From Burkholderiaceae bacterium (lineage in GTDB: Bacteria; Pseudomonadota; Gammaproteobacteria; Burkholderiales; Burkholderiaceae_D): a DNA stretch of 64,000 nucleotides. Under the pieces are notes generated by a model. It saw only the letters and a list, made by a program, of their open reading frames with translations, was not told the DNA's origin and searched no databases. The first letter of the stretch is position 1. Each line of letters begins with the position of its first letter. The stretch lies in the NCBI GenBank assembly GCA_031291325.1, contig JARLJG010000045.1, forward strand, positions 1 to 64,000. The letters run 5' to 3'. The position numbers and the translations under genes were made by a program. Below are positions 47,095-59,479 of the stretch, one piece after another.

Positions 47095-48225
47095 ATGGTT
47101 TTATCAGAACAACACGAAATGATCCGCGACGCGCTGCGCGCGTTTGCGCAAGAACGCCTGGCGCCCAATGCCGCGCGCTGGGACCGGGAGCATCATTTCC
47201 CGCAAGAAGAATTGCACGGGCTGGCAGCGCTGGGCGCGTATGGCGTCGCGGTGCCGGAAGAATTGGGCGGCGCTGGCCTCGACTACGTGTCGCTGGCGCT
47301 GGTATTGGAAGAAATTGCAGCCGGCGACGGCGGCACCTCGACCGTGATCTCGGTCAACAATTGCCCGGTGTGCAGCATCGCGATGATGTACGCCAACGCC
47401 GCGCAAAAAGAACAGTGGCTGCGGCCGCTGGCGCAAGGCGAGATGCTCGGTGCATTTTGCCTGACCGAGCCGCACGCCGGCAGTGATGCTTCAACGCTGC
47501 GCACCACCGCGACCAGGGATGGCGACCACTATGTGCTGAATGGCGTCAAGCAATTCATCACCAGCGGCAAGCATGCGGATGTCGCCATCGTGATGGCAGT
47601 CACCGACAAGGCAGCCGGCAAGAAAGGCATCAGCGCCTTTTGGGTGCCGACCAAGACGCCCGGCTACATCGTCGCGCGGCTGGAAGAAAAGCTGGGTCAG
47701 CATTCGTCGGACACCGCGCAAATCCTGTTCGAAAATTGCCGCATCCCGGCGCAAAACCTGATCGGCGAAGAAGGGCAGGGCTACAAGATTGCATTGTCCG
47801 GCCTGGAAGGCGGGCGCATCGGCATCGCCTCGCAGTCGGTCGGCATGGCGCGCGCGGCGTTCGACGCGGCGCTGGCGTATGCGAAGGAGCGCACCAGCTT
47901 CGGCCAGACCTTGTTCGAGCATCAGGCGGTGCAATTCAAGCTGGCCGACATGGCGACGCAGATCGAAGCGGCGCGCCAATTGATCTGGCACGCTGCCAGC
48001 ATGAAAGATGCCGGCAAGCCGTGCCTGAAGGAAGCGGCGATGGCCAAGTTGTTCGCCAGCGAAATGGCGGAACGCGTCTGTTCGGACGCAATCCAGATTC
48101 ACGGCGGTTACGGCTACGTGAGCGACTTCCCGGTCGAGCGCATTTATCGCGACGTGCGCGTGTGCCAGATCTACGAAGGCACCAGCGATATCCAGAAAAT
48201 ATTGATCGGGCGGGCGCTGGCCTGA
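47095..48225 (+). CDS. Acyl-CoA dehydrogenase (short-chain type)
   Basis: A 376-residue FAD-dependent acyl-CoA dehydrogenase. FAD-contact segments are AFCLTEPHAGSDAS and FITSGKHADVAIVMAV, and the catalytic base is Glu361 in IYEGTSDIQKILIGR. That position marks the short- and medium-chain or short-branched enzymes, in contrast to liuA, which has Gly there and its glutamate earlier. It could oxidise butyryl-CoA or a branched acyl-CoA, and might partly cover the loss of liuA. Its neighbours are an SDR and a DsbA-fold isomerase. Confidence 0.93.
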   Translation: MVLSEQHEMIRDALRAFAQERLAPNAARWDREHHFPQEELHGLAALGAYGVAVPEELGGAGLDYVSLALVLEEIAAGDGGTSTVISVNNCPVCSIAMMYANAAQKEQWLRPLAQGEMLGAFCLTEPHAGSDASTLRTTATRDGDHYVLNGVKQFITSGKHADVAIVMAVTDKAAGKKGISAFWVPTKTPGYIVARLEEKLGQHSSDTAQILFENCRIPAQNLIGEEGQGYKIALSGLEGGRIGIASQSVGMARAAFDAALAYAKERTSFGQTLFEHQAVQFKLADMATQIEAARQLIWHAASMKDAGKPCLKEAAMAKLFASEMAERVCSDAIQIHGGYGYVSDFPVERIYRDVRVCQIYEGTSDIQKILIGRALA

Positions 48226-48257
48226 TCCGATCTCAACGCAGACAGGGAGGGACGACT

Positions 48258-48863
48258 ATGGCTGGCGATCTCGATTTCTATTTCGATTTTTCTTCTCCGT
48301 ACGGATATTTCGCGGCGATGCGCATCGATGCATTGGCGGCCAAGTATCGGCGCAAGGTCAACTGGACGCCGATCCTTTTGGGCGCGGTATTCAAGGTCAG
48401 CGGCAGCATGCCGTTGACGATGATTCCGTTGAAGGGCGAGTATGCATTGCACGACTTCCTGCGCAGCGCGCGCTTCCACGGCATCCCGTTCCGGCAGCCG
48501 GCGACTTTCCCGATTGCGACGCAATCGGCTGCGCGCGCGATGGTGTGGCTGCAGCAAACGGTCGGCGCGGAACCGGCGATTGCCTTTGCCAAGGCGGCTT
48601 ACCAAGCCTATTTCGTCGACGGCATCGACATCGGCGATCCGGCCAACTTGCAGCACCTCGCGGAAAAGCAAGGACTGGATGCGGCAGCCATGCTGGAAGG
48701 CTTGAATAGCGCGCCGATCAAGGAGCAATTGAAAAACAATGTCGAGCGGGCATTGCAGAACAAGGTATTCGGCTCGCCCTACGTCATCGTCGATGGCGAA
48801 CCGTTCTGGGGTTTCGACCGCTTCGACCAGTTGGAATCGTTTTTGATGAACGGCAGTATTTAG
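48258..48863 (+). CDS. 2-hydroxychromene-2-carboxylate isomerase-like protein
   Basis: A 201-residue DsbA/GST-kappa-fold protein. The N-terminal FYFDFSSPYGYF has the Ser-Pro pair replacing the CxxC of true DsbA, with Ser13 the glutathione-contacting residue in this family. The cis-proline region VFGSPYVIVDGEPFWG is conserved. The first known members isomerise hydroxychromene carboxylate in naphthalene breakdown; most others have unknown substrates. Strong GGGAGG site before ATG 48258. No naphthalene genes are present. Confidence 0.88.
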   Translation: MAGDLDFYFDFSSPYGYFAAMRIDALAAKYRRKVNWTPILLGAVFKVSGSMPLTMIPLKGEYALHDFLRSARFHGIPFRQPATFPIATQSAARAMVWLQQTVGAEPAIAFAKAAYQAYFVDGIDIGDPANLQHLAEKQGLDAAAMLEGLNSAPIKEQLKNNVERALQNKVFGSPYVIVDGEPFWGFDRFDQLESFLMNGSI

Positions 48864-48867
48864 ATAA

Positions 48868-49074
48868 ATGTCAATGATATCGAAGTGGTGGATTTTGCAA
48901 TACCGCAAGAGCGAACCGTGGCATGTTCGCTCAATCCCCACTATTCTTTGGTTCCCTCTTTTCAGCTATAGATGCCAAACCAAGGGACCCTTTAATACGA
49001 AAGAAGATGCGCTAACTAAGGCGAACGAGTTGAATGCAAAAAGTAATCGGCCAATCGACATAGTCGTTAGCTGA
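48868..49074 (+). CDS. Small hypothetical protein
   Basis: A 68-residue frame starting four bases after the isomerase stop. The C-terminal half (KGPFNTKEDALTKANELNAK) looks like a folded small domain, with an N-terminal part rich in Trp. Base composition is much more AT-rich than the neighbours, suggesting foreign origin. No ribosome site is clear. I do not recognise a family. Confidence 0.4.
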   Translation: MSMISKWWILQYRKSEPWHVRSIPTILWFPLFSYRCQTKGPFNTKEDALTKANELNAKSNRPIDIVVS

Positions 49075-49156
49075 CCTTACTCAGTTGCACACCATTATTG
49101 GAGTTCCAAATGGAATCTCTAAATGTTAAACAAGCTTTAAAATCAAGGAGACCGCA

Positions 49157-49558
49157 ATGACAATGAAAAAAGGCTACAAGGCATTGGTCGACGAAGCCAG
49201 CGCGCAGATCAAGACTTACACAGTGGCAGAAGCGCAAGCCAAGTTGAGCGACCCGAATGTGCAATTCGTCGACATCCGCGATATCCGCGAGCTGGAACGC
49301 GAAGGCGTGATCCCCGGCGCTTATCACGCGCCGCGCGGCATGATCGAATTCTGGGTCGACCCGGATTCGCCGTATTTCAAGCCGGTGTTCGGCGAAGCCA
49401 AGGAATTCATCTTCTTTTGCGCCGCCGGCTGGCGCAGCGCATTGACCACCAAGACCGTGCAAGACATGGGTTTGACGCCGGTGGCCGATATCGCGGGCGG
49501 CTTTGGCGCATGGAAAGCGGCAGGCGCTCCGGTCGCGGAAAAAGAAAAAAAGGCCTGA
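49157..49558 (+). CDS. Rhodanese-like domain protein
   Basis: A 133-residue single-domain rhodanese. The active-site loop is FFCAAGWRSA with Cys88 as the persulfide carrier. VQFVDIRDIRELEREGVIPGA is the family's N-terminal signature, and DIAGGFGAWKAAG the C-terminal one. No signal peptide. The ribosome site is AAGGAG. It is directly followed by the YchJ-like gene with no spacing. Sulfur substrate unknown. Confidence 0.9.
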   Translation: MTMKKGYKALVDEASAQIKTYTVAEAQAKLSDPNVQFVDIRDIRELEREGVIPGAYHAPRGMIEFWVDPDSPYFKPVFGEAKEFIFFCAAGWRSALTTKTVQDMGLTPVADIAGGFGAWKAAGAPVAEKEKKA

Positions 49559-49960
49559 ATGGCGAAGCGCAAAGTTGCTGCGGCTGACGCCTGCCCATGC
49601 GGCGGCGGCAACTACGCGACATGCTGCGAACCGTATCATCGCGGCGCGCTGGCCGAGACTGCCGAAAAATTGATGCGGGCGCGTTATAGCGCCTTTGTCA
49701 AAGGCGAGTGGGAGTTCGTGCATCGCACCTGGGACGAGCGCACCCGTCCCAGCCTGGCGGATTTGCAAAGCGACGACGGCGGCAAGTGGCTGGGGCTGGA
49801 AGTGCGGCGGCACACGGCGCAGCAAGATCAGGCCAGCGTCGAATTTGTCGCCCGCCACAAGGTGGATGGGCGCGCGCAGCGCTTGCACGAAATCAGCCGT
49901 TTCGTGCGCGAGCAGGGGCAATGGCTGTATGTGGATGGCAGTTTTCCAGAAAGAAAATAA
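49559..49960 (+). CDS. YchJ-family SEC-C zinc-motif protein
   Basis: A 133-residue protein with a SEC-C-like zinc knuckle at residues 12-23 (CPCGGGNYATCC) and a YchJ-type NTF2-fold body (RARYSAFVKGEWEFVHRTW...). The second C-terminal SEC-C motif of E. coli YchJ is absent. It starts immediately after the rhodanese stop and ends immediately before the liuB start, so translation is surely coupled. Function in the family is unknown. Confidence 0.88.
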   Translation: MAKRKVAAADACPCGGGNYATCCEPYHRGALAETAEKLMRARYSAFVKGEWEFVHRTWDERTRPSLADLQSDDGGKWLGLEVRRHTAQQDQASVEFVARHKVDGRAQRLHEISRFVREQGQWLYVDGSFPERK

Positions 49961-51568
49961 ATGACGATTCTCGATTCAAAACTCAATAGCCGGGCCGACG
50001 ACTTCAAGCAAAATGCCGCAGCGATGCAGGCGCTGGTCGACGACTTGCGCGCCAAGGTGGCAAAAGTGGCGCAGGGCGGCGGCGAGGACGCGCGCAAGAA
50101 GCACGCCGCGCGCGGCAAGCTGCTGCCGCGCGAACGTGTGCAAAATCTGCTCGATCCCGGCACGCCCTTCCTGGAATTTTCGCAATTGGCAGCTTACGAG
50201 ATGTATCACAATGCCGCGCCCGCAGCCGGCATCATCACCGGCATTGGTCGCGTGGCTGGGCAGGAATGCGTGATCGTCTGCAACGACGCCACCGTCAAGG
50301 GCGGCACTTATTACCCGCTGACGGTCAAGAAGCATTTGCGCGCGCAGGAAATCGCCGAACAAAACCGCTTGCCCTGCATTTACCTGGTCGATAGCGGCGG
50401 CGCAAATTTGCCGAACCAGGACGATGTGTTTCCCGACCGCGATCATTTCGGCCGCATTTTTTACAATCAAGCCAACCTGTCGGCACAAGGGATTCCGCAA
50501 ATTGCGGTGGTCATGGGTTCTTGCACTGCCGGCGGCGCGTATGTGCCGGCGATGAGCGACGAATCGATCATCGTCAAGGAACAGGGCACGATTTTCCTCG
50601 GCGGCCCGCCGCTGGTGAAGGCGGCCACCGGCGAAGTGGTCAGCGCCGAAGACCTGGGCGGCGGCGACGTGCATACGCGCTTGTCCGGCGTGGTCGATCA
50701 TCTGGCGCAAAACGACCTGCACGCGCTGTCGCTGGCGCGCAAGATCGTATCCAACCTGAATCGGCAAAAGAAGCACGAGATGGCGGTGCGCGAGCCGGTC
50801 GAGCCGAAATATCCGGCGCAGGAATTGTACGGCGTGATCCCGGTCGATACGCGCAAGCCATTCGACGTGCGCGAAGTGATTGCGCGCGTGGTCGACGGCA
50901 GCGAGTTCGACGAATTCAAGGCGCGCTACGGCACCACCTTGATCTGCGGCTTTGCGCATATCTTCGGCATGCCGGTCGGCATCATCGCCAACAATGGCAT
51001 CCTGTTTTCCGAGTCGGCCTTGAAGGGCGCGCATTTCATCGAATTGTGCTGCCAGCGCAAGATACCGCTGGTGTTCCTGCAAAACATCACCGGCTTCATG
51101 GTTGGACGCAAGTATGAAAACGAAGGCATCGCGCGCAATGGCGCGAAGATGGTGACCGCCGTCGCCACCGCCGCCGTGCCGAAATTCACGGTCATCATCG
51201 GCGGCAGCTTCGGCGCTGGCAACTATGGCATGTGCGGACGCGCGTATTCGCCGCGCTTCCTGTGGATGTGGCCGAACGCGCGCATTTCGGTGATGGGCGG
51301 CGACCAGGCCGCCAGCGTGCTGGCGACCGTCAAGCGCGACGGCATCGAAGGCAAGGGCGGCTCTTGGAGCAAGGAAGAAGAAGAGACTTTCAAGCAACCG
51401 ATCCGCGAGCAATACGAGCATCAAGGCCATCCGTACTATGCGACCGCGCGCCTGTGGGACGACGGCGTGATCGATCCGGCGGATACGCGCATGGTGCTTG
51501 GCCTGGGTTTGAGCGCTTCGTTGAATGCGCCGATCCCGGAAACCAAATTCGGCATATTCCGCATGTAG
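49961..51568 (+). CDS. liuB: Methylcrotonyl-CoA carboxylase beta subunit
   Basis: A 535-residue carboxyltransferase subunit. It transfers CO2 from biotin on the alpha subunit (LiuD) to 3-methylcrotonyl-CoA in leucine catabolism. The acyl-CoA-binding half shows [20 protein letters not shown] and [18 protein letters not shown]; the biotin half shows [19 protein letters not shown] and [16 protein letters not shown], characteristic of MCC beta rather than propionyl-CoA carboxylase. It starts directly after the ychJ-like stop. LiuD is 6 kb downstream, beyond liuC and the bio genes. Confidence 0.95.
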   Translation: MTILDSKLNSRADDFKQNAAAMQALVDDLRAKVAKVAQGGGEDARKKHAARGKLLPRERVQNLLDPGTPFLEFSQLAAYEMYHNAAPAAGIITGIGRVAGQECVIVCNDATVKGGTYYPLTVKKHLRAQEIAEQNRLPCIYLVDSGGANLPNQDDVFPDRDHFGRIFYNQANLSAQGIPQIAVVMGSCTAGGAYVPAMSDESIIVKEQGTIFLGGPPLVKAATGEVVSAEDLGGGDVHTRLSGVVDHLAQNDLHALSLARKIVSNLNRQKKHEMAVREPVEPKYPAQELYGVIPVDTRKPFDVREVIARVVDGSEFDEFKARYGTTLICGFAHIFGMPVGIIANNGILFSESALKGAHFIELCCQRKIPLVFLQNITGFMVGRKYENEGIARNGAKMVTAVATAAVPKFTVIIGGSFGAGNYGMCGRAYSPRFLWMWPNARISVMGGDQAASVLATVKRDGIEGKGGSWSKEEEETFKQPIREQYEHQGHPYYATARLWDDGVIDPADTRMVLGLGLSASLNAPIPETKFGIFRM

Positions 51569-51628
51569 CGGGCAATTTCGCTATGGTTTGACGACGATAG
51601 CGATGATCATTATTTTATTGGCAATACT

Positions 51629-52417
51629 ATGACTTATTCGACCCTGACCTGTAGCCGCAGCGGGGCGCTGGCCGTGATACATTTGAGCCGCGCCGAAGTC
51701 CGCAACGCGTTCAACGAAACCACGATTGCCGAAATCACCGACGTCTTTCGTGCGCTGGGCGCTGCCGCCGACGTGCGCGCAATCGTGCTGGCCGCGCATG
51801 GCCCGGCCTTTTGCGCAGGCGCCGACCTGAACTGGATGAAAAAGATGGCCGGCTACACGCACGACGAAAATCGCGCGGATGCGGCACAATTGGCAGAAAT
51901 GCTGCGCACCATCTACACTTGTCCGAAGCCGGTGGTGGCCAAGGTGCAAGGCGATTGCTATGCCGGCGGCATGGGCCTGGTGGCTGCGTGCGATATCGCG
52001 GTGACGGTGGAAGAGGCGAATTTCTGCTTGTCCGAAGTCAAGCTCGGCTTGATTCCGGCGACCATTTCGCCGTATGTCATCAAGGCGATGGGCGAAAATG
52101 CGGCGCGCCGCTATTTCCTGACCGCCGAGCGTTTTTCGGCGCAGGAAGCACACCGGATCGGTTTCGTGCACGCGGTGGTCAAGGCCGATGCGCTGGATGC
52201 AGCGGTCGACGACATCGTGAAAGCGCTGCTGGCGGCCAGTCCGAACGCGGTGAAGGAAGCCAAATGCCTGGTGCGCGATATCGCCGGTGCGCCGTTGACG
52301 GAGGCGTTGATTGCCGACACGGCGGAACGGATCGCGGTGATTCGCGCATCGGACGAAGGGCGCGAAGGCGTGCGTTCGTTTTTGGAAAAGCGCAAACCGG
52401 GTTGGTTGAATAATTGA
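51629..52417 (+). CDS. liuC: Methylglutaconyl-CoA hydratase (enoyl-CoA hydratase family)
   Basis: A 262-residue crotonase-fold enzyme. The oxyanion-hole segments are AFCAGADLNWMKKMAGY and DCYAGGMGLVAACDIAV; the catalytic acid region is LSEVKLGLIPATISPYVI. The ADLNWMK sequence is typical of LiuC-type methylglutaconyl-CoA hydratases, which act between the carboxylase and HMG-CoA lyase. It is 60 bases after liuB and 12 before bioA. Confidence 0.93.
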   Translation: MTYSTLTCSRSGALAVIHLSRAEVRNAFNETTIAEITDVFRALGAAADVRAIVLAAHGPAFCAGADLNWMKKMAGYTHDENRADAAQLAEMLRTIYTCPKPVVAKVQGDCYAGGMGLVAACDIAVTVEEANFCLSEVKLGLIPATISPYVIKAMGENAARRYFLTAERFSAQEAHRIGFVHAVVKADALDAAVDDIVKALLAASPNAVKEAKCLVRDIAGAPLTEALIADTAERIAVIRASDEGREGVRSFLEKRKPGWLNN

Positions 52418-52429
52418 ATTGGAGCAGTA

Positions 52430-53770
52430 TTGGAGTCGAATCAACAAGCCGATTGGGTCAAGCGCAGTTTGCATAGCGTCTGGCATCCATGCACACAAAT
52501 GCAGCATCACGAAAGCGTGCCGCTGGTGCCGGTGTCGCATGGACGCGGCGCTTGGCTGTACGACACCGACGGGCGGCGTTATCTGGATGCGATCAGCTCC
52601 TGGTGGGTCAACCTGTTCGGGCATGCCAATCCGCGCATCAACGCGGCCTTGAAGGATCAACTGGATCGGCTCGAACACGCGATGCTGGCCGGCTTTACGC
52701 ATGAGCCGGTAGTGCGCCTGTCCGAGCAATTGGCGGCGTTGACCGGCGGCGTCTTGGGCCATTGCTTCTACGCGTCCGACGGCGCGTCGGCGGTCGAGAT
52801 CGCGTTGAAGATGAGTTTTCACGCGTGGCGCAATGCCGGCAAGAGCGAGAAGCGCGAATTCGTTTGCTTGAAGGGCAGCTATCACGGCGAAACCATCGGC
52901 GCCTTGGCGGTAACCGACGTGCCGCTGTTTCGCGAGGCCTACGGGCCGATGCTGCAAGCGGTGCATGTGGTCGACGCGCCCGATGCGCGCAACGCGCAAC
53001 CCGGCGAGAGCGCAAGCGACGTCGCCCGGCGCGCCGCGCAACATCTGCGGGCCTTGTTTGAGCAGCGCAGCGAACGGATCGCCGCCGTCATCGTCGAACC
53101 CTTGGTGCAATGCGCAGCCGGCATGGCAATGTACGATCCGGTTTATCTGACTGAAGTGCGGGCGCTATGCGACCGCTATAACGTGCATTTGATTGCCGAT
53201 GAAATCGCGGTCGGCTGCGGACGCACCGGCACTTTTTTTGCGTGCGAACAAGCGGGCATCTGGCCGGATTTCGTCTGCCTGTCGAAAGGCATCAGCGGCG
53301 GCTATCTGCCGCTGTCGCTGGTGATGACGCGCGACGCGATTTACCAGGGCTTTTACGATGCCGATGTGCGGCGCGGCTTCCTGCATTCGCATTCGTACAC
53401 CGGCAATCCGCTGGCTTGCCGCGCCGCGTTGGCGACGCTGGCGATCTTCGATGAAGACGACGTGCTGGCGGCCAATCGCGTCAAGGCGGAAAAATTGACC
53501 GCCGCGCTCGCGCCGCTGGCGCAGCATGCGCAAGTCAGCAATTTCCGCCGGCGCGGCATGATCTGGGCCTTTGACGCGGTCGTCGACGATGCGCAAGCGG
53601 CGGCGACTTTTTCGCGCCGTTTCTTCAGCACCGCGTTGCAACACGAATTATTGCTGCGTCCGATCGGACGCACCGTTTATCTGATGCCGCCTTACATCCT
53701 CGACGATGCCGAAATCGCCGGTTTGGCGGCCAGTGTCCAGAAAGTATTTGAAAAAGTGATCGCAGCATGA
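52430..53770 (+). CDS. bioA: Adenosylmethionine-8-amino-7-oxononanoate aminotransferase
   Basis: A 446-residue PLP enzyme making 7,8-diaminopelargonate from KAPA with SAM as amino donor. Conserved [10 protein letters not shown] is near the start, [16 protein letters not shown] follows, and Lys286 in [13 protein letters not shown] binds PLP. The start is TTG with GGAG five bases upstream; the first usable ATG would cut off the conserved WHPCTQ motif, so TTG is right. It overlaps bioF by four bases (ATGA). First gene of a bioA-bioF-bioD-bioB block. Confidence 0.95.
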   Translation: MESNQQADWVKRSLHSVWHPCTQMQHHESVPLVPVSHGRGAWLYDTDGRRYLDAISSWWVNLFGHANPRINAALKDQLDRLEHAMLAGFTHEPVVRLSEQLAALTGGVLGHCFYASDGASAVEIALKMSFHAWRNAGKSEKREFVCLKGSYHGETIGALAVTDVPLFREAYGPMLQAVHVVDAPDARNAQPGESASDVARRAAQHLRALFEQRSERIAAVIVEPLVQCAAGMAMYDPVYLTEVRALCDRYNVHLIADEIAVGCGRTGTFFACEQAGIWPDFVCLSKGISGGYLPLSLVMTRDAIYQGFYDADVRRGFLHSHSYTGNPLACRAALATLAIFDEDDVLAANRVKAEKLTAALAPLAQHAQVSNFRRRGMIWAFDAVVDDAQAAATFSRRFFSTALQHELLLRPIGRTVYLMPPYILDDAEIAGLAASVQKVFEKVIAA

Positions 53771-54975
53771 GCAATCCGAATCCCTTGATCGCCGCGTTGG
53801 AAAGCAACTTGCAGCAAGTCGACCGGCAGGCCTTGCGCCGCCGTCGCCGCGTGGCGGAAACGCCGTGCGCGCCGCGCGTGCAAGTCGATGGCCGCGAGAT
53901 GCTGGCGTTTTGCAGCAACGATTATCTCGGCCTGGCCTCGCACCCGCGCCTGGTCGAAGCCCTGCGCGAAGGCGCCAGCCTGTATGGCGTCGGCAGCGGC
54001 GCTTCGCACTTGATTAGCGGCCACACCCGTGCGCATGCGCTGCTGGAAGAGCGTCTGGCGCAATTCATGTCGCCGCAGGTGGAAGCGGCGGGCGCGCTGT
54101 ATTTCTGCACCGGCTACATGGCCAATCTGGCGGTGTTGACGGCGCTGGCCACGCCCGGCGCGGAAATATTTTCCGAGGCGCTGAACCATGCGTCGATCAT
54201 CGACGGCGCGCGCCTGTCGCGCGCCAAGGTGCAGGTCTATCCGCACGCCGACCTGGAAAGTCTGGCGAACCTGCTGGCGGCCAGCAGCGCGCCGACCAAG
54301 ATCGTGGTCACCGACAGCGTCTTCAGCATGGATGGCGATCTGGCTGCCTTGCCCGCCTTGCTGGCCTTGTGCGAGCGGCATGGCGCGTGGCTGGTGGTCG
54401 ACGATGCGCACGGCTTCGGCGTGCTGGGTGAAAACGGACGCGGCGCGTTGGAGCATTTCAATTTGCGTTCGACCAACCTGGTCTACATGGGCACGCTCAG
54501 CAAAGCGGCTGGCGTCGGCGGCGCATTCGTCGCCGCGCACGCCAGCGTGATCGAATGGCTGGTGCAACGGGCGCGCCCCTACATCTACACCACTGCGGCA
54601 GCTCCGGCGCTGGCGCATGCATTGCTCGCCAGTCTGGACATCATCGGCGGCGCAGAAGGCCGGCAACGGCGCGCGCATCTGCAAAGCCTGATCGCACAAA
54701 TTCGCAGCGGCTTGCGCTTGCGGCGCTGGCAACTGATGCCTTCCGATACGGCAATTCAGCCGGTGATCGTCGGCGCCAACGACGATGCGATGCTCGCCGC
54801 CGCCGCCTTGTTCGCGCAAGGACTGTGGGTGCCGGCGATCCGCCCGCCGACCGTGCCGCCGGACACTGCGCGCTTGCGGGTGACGCTGTCGGCGGCGCAT
54901 ACGAAAGAGGAAGTTGCGCAAGTGGTGGCGGCATTGAATGCGCTGGAAATACAAGAAGCGGAAAAGGCAGCCTGA
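53767..54975 (+). CDS. bioF: 8-amino-7-oxononanoate synthase
   Basis: A 402-residue alpha-oxoamine synthase condensing pimeloyl-ACP (or -CoA) with alanine to [42 protein letters not shown] and [11 protein letters not shown] are family signatures; PLP attaches to Lys246 in [12 protein letters not shown]. Its ATG overlaps the bioA stop, giving tight coupling. Length is near normal. Confidence 0.96.
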   Translation: MSNPNPLIAALESNLQQVDRQALRRRRRVAETPCAPRVQVDGREMLAFCSNDYLGLASHPRLVEALREGASLYGVGSGASHLISGHTRAHALLEERLAQFMSPQVEAAGALYFCTGYMANLAVLTALATPGAEIFSEALNHASIIDGARLSRAKVQVYPHADLESLANLLAASSAPTKIVVTDSVFSMDGDLAALPALLALCERHGAWLVVDDAHGFGVLGENGRGALEHFNLRSTNLVYMGTLSKAAGVGGAFVAAHASVIEWLVQRARPYIYTTAAAPALAHALLASLDIIGGAEGRQRRAHLQSLIAQIRSGLRLRRWQLMPSDTAIQPVIVGANDDAMLAAAALFAQGLWVPAIRPPTVPPDTARLRVTLSAAHTKEEVAQVVAALNALEIQEAEKAA

Positions 54976-54976
54976 C

Positions 54977-55681
54977 ATGACAGCGCGTTTTCAATGTTTC
55001 GTCACCGGCACCGATACCGAGATCGGCAAGACCCTGATTTCTTCGGCCTTGCTGCATGGATTGGTGCAAGCAGGCGTGCAAGCCGCCGGCATGAAGACGG
55101 TCGCCGCCGGCGCTGAAATGCGTGACGGCGTGCTGCATAACGACGATGCCGATCGCCTGGCAGCGGCGGCCAATGTGCAGTTGCCGCAGGAATTGGCCGT
55201 GCCGTATCTATTGCGCGAAGCCACCGCGCCGCATCGGGCAGCCGCCTTGCAAGGCGTGCGCATCGATGGCGCGCATATACTCGCCTGCCACGCCAGGATT
55301 GCCGAATTGGCGGACGCCGTGGTGGTCGAAGGCGTCGGCGGCTTCCGCGTGCCCTTGTCGGACGATTTCGATACTGCCGACCTGGCGCAGCAACTGGGCT
55401 TGCCGGTGGTGTTGGTGGTCGGCTTGCGGCTCGGCTGCATCAGCCATGCGTTGTTGACCGCCGAGGCGATCATGGCGCGCGGCTTGAAAATCGGCGGCTG
55501 GGCCGCCAACCTGATCGATCCGCAAATGCGCCACGCCGAGGCCAACCTGGAAGCATTGCAGGCGCGTCTGGATGCGCCGCTGCTCGGTTACGTGCCGCGC
55601 TTGCCGGTGGCTTCTGCCGCTGCGGCGGCGCGTTACCTGGATTTTTCGAGATTGCCGGACTGGCCGGCCAATCGTCTGTAA
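54977..55681 (+). CDS. bioD: Dethiobiotin synthetase
   Basis: A 234-residue ATP-dependent ligase forming the ureido ring of dethiobiotin. The P-loop GTDTEIGKT is at residues 11-19, K-T-V-A-A-G (family KPV) follows, and [16 protein letters not shown] is the conserved acid loop. The ATG lies one base after the bioF stop. Normal size. Confidence 0.95.
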   Translation: MTARFQCFVTGTDTEIGKTLISSALLHGLVQAGVQAAGMKTVAAGAEMRDGVLHNDDADRLAAAANVQLPQELAVPYLLREATAPHRAAALQGVRIDGAHILACHARIAELADAVVVEGVGGFRVPLSDDFDTADLAQQLGLPVVLVVGLRLGCISHALLTAEAIMARGLKIGGWAANLIDPQMRHAEANLEALQARLDAPLLGYVPRLPVASAAAAARYLDFSRLPDWPANRL

Positions 55682-55718
55682 AAACAATGAATTGATTGAT
55701 TGAGTGAGGAAACTGATT

Positions 55719-56753
55719 ATGTCGTCGCATCCCGTTACATTCCATCCCGCCGCTGCCGCCGCTGCAATTCCGGTCATCGTCGCCGACGCCTGGTCGGTGG
55801 AAGATATCGCCGCCCTGTTCGATCTGCCGTTTAACGATTTGCTATTCCGCGCGCAGCAAGTGCATCGCGAAAATTTCGATCCGACCGAAGTGGAATTGGC
55901 GACGCTGCTGTCGATCAAGACCGGCGGTTGCTCCGAAGATTGCGGCTATTGCCCGCAATCGGCGCATCACGAGGCCGGCGTCACCGCGCAGAAAATCCTG
56001 CCGCTGGAAAGCGTTCTGGATGCCGCGCGCCAAGCCAAGGAGAGCGGCGCGACGCGCTTTTGCATGGGCGCTGCCTGGCGCGAACCGAAGGACCGCGATC
56101 TGGAACACGTCGAAGAGATGGTGCGCGGCGTCAAGGCACTCGGTTTGGAAACTTGCGCGACGTTGGGCATGCTGGGCGAAGGCCAGGCGGAAAAATTGAA
56201 AGACGCCGGCCTCGACTATTACAACCACAACCTCGATACTGCGCCGGAGTTCTACAACAACATCATTTCGACGCGCGAGTATCAAGACCGCATCGATACG
56301 CTGGGTCGCGTGCGCGGCGCCGGCATCAAGGTCTGCTGCGGCGGCATCGTCGGCCTGGGCGAATCGCGCTTGCAGCGCGCCGGCTTGATCGCGCAATTGG
56401 CGAACCTCGATCCGTATCCCGAATCGGTGCCGGTGAATAACCTGGTGCAAGTGGAAGGCACGCCCTTGCATGGCATCGATCAGATCGACCCGTTCGAATT
56501 CGTGCGCACCATCGCAGTGGCGCGCATCACGATGCCGAAGGCGCGCGTGCGTTTATCGGCAGGACGACGCCAGATGGGCGAGGCGATCCAGGCCTTGTGC
56601 TTTTTGGCCGGCGCCAATTCGATTTTCTATGGCGACAAATTGCTGACCACCGGCAACCCGGAAGTCGAGCAGGATCAAGCGCTGCTGACCAAGCTGGGCT
56701 TGCGCCCGCTGGGCAAGAAAGTCGATGCGCATTGCGACGGCTCCGACAAATAA
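55719..56753 (+). CDS. bioB: Biotin synthase (radical SAM)
   Basis: A 344-residue enzyme inserting sulfur into dethiobiotin. The radical-SAM cluster cysteines are C71, C75 and C78 ([13 protein letters not shown]). Further family sequences are [27 protein letters not shown] and [14 protein letters not shown] 55719 is preferred to the in-frame GTG 15 bases upstream, because GAGGAAA lies at the right distance from the ATG. Last biotin gene of the block; bioC and bioH are not in the window. Confidence 0.97.
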   Translation: MSSHPVTFHPAAAAAAIPVIVADAWSVEDIAALFDLPFNDLLFRAQQVHRENFDPTEVELATLLSIKTGGCSEDCGYCPQSAHHEAGVTAQKILPLESVLDAARQAKESGATRFCMGAAWREPKDRDLEHVEEMVRGVKALGLETCATLGMLGEGQAEKLKDAGLDYYNHNLDTAPEFYNNIISTREYQDRIDTLGRVRGAGIKVCCGGIVGLGESRLQRAGLIAQLANLDPYPESVPVNNLVQVEGTPLHGIDQIDPFEFVRTIAVARITMPKARVRLSAGRRQMGEAIQALCFLAGANSIFYGDKLLTTGNPEVEQDQALLTKLGLRPLGKKVDAHCDGSDK

Positions 56754-56790
56754 TGTGTCGCCGATATGCGTGCCCGCTTCTTAGGCATGC

Positions 56791-57393
56791 ATGAATTATC
56801 TGGCGCACATTTATCTGGCGCGGCACAGCGATCGCGCGATGTTGGGCGCGATGCTGGGCGACTTCGTCAAGGCGGATTTTGCCGGCAAGTATGGCGCCGA
56901 GGTGGAGACGGAAATCCTTATCCATCGCAAGGTCGATGCCTATACCGACAGCCATCCCGTCGTCAAGGCGGCGCGGCAAAAGTTCGAGAGCGGACGGCGG
57001 CGCTTTGCGGGGATCGTGCTGGATGTGTTTTACGACCACGCGCTGGCGCAGAACTGGTCGTCGTATTGCGGCATACCGCTGGACGATTTCATCGGCGATT
57101 TCTACCGGGCGCTGCTTGAAAACCGCGCGCTGCTGCCGCAGCGGTTGGCCGAAATCGTGCCGATGATTGTGGACGAGGATTGGCTGGGGTCGTATCGGGA
57201 TATCGCCGGTTTCGAGACGACGGTGCGCAGAATTTCCAGACGGCTGTCGCGCAACGGAGACCTATTGCGCGATGGCTTGCTGGATGTGCGGGAAAACTAT
57301 GCATTCCTATGTGATGGATTCGATGAGTTTTTCCCGCAGCTGATTCGCTTTGCCGAAGCGCAGCGGGCTTCGATGCAGGCAAGCGGTTCTTAA
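56791..57393 (+). CDS. acpH: ACP phosphodiesterase-like protein
   Basis: A 200-residue HD-like metallohydrolase of the AcpH family, which removes 4'-phosphopantetheine from acyl carrier protein. MNYLAHIYLA at the start, MLGAMLGDFVK, HRKVDAYTDSHPVV and VLDVFYDHALAQNW carry the conserved His/Asp residues. It lies 37 bases after bioB and 61 before liuD. A link to the ACP-dependent early biotin steps is conceivable but unproven. Confidence 0.88.
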   Translation: MNYLAHIYLARHSDRAMLGAMLGDFVKADFAGKYGAEVETEILIHRKVDAYTDSHPVVKAARQKFESGRRRFAGIVLDVFYDHALAQNWSSYCGIPLDDFIGDFYRALLENRALLPQRLAEIVPMIVDEDWLGSYRDIAGFETTVRRISRRLSRNGDLLRDGLLDVRENYAFLCDGFDEFFPQLIRFAEAQRASMQASGS

Positions 57394-57454
57394 TAACAAT
57401 ATCGACGCCGACGCCGGAGCGCAGCGGCGCACTGAACGCATTAAAGGAAAACAA

Positions 57455-59475
<2,021 letters not shown>

Positions 59476-59479
<4 letters not shown>

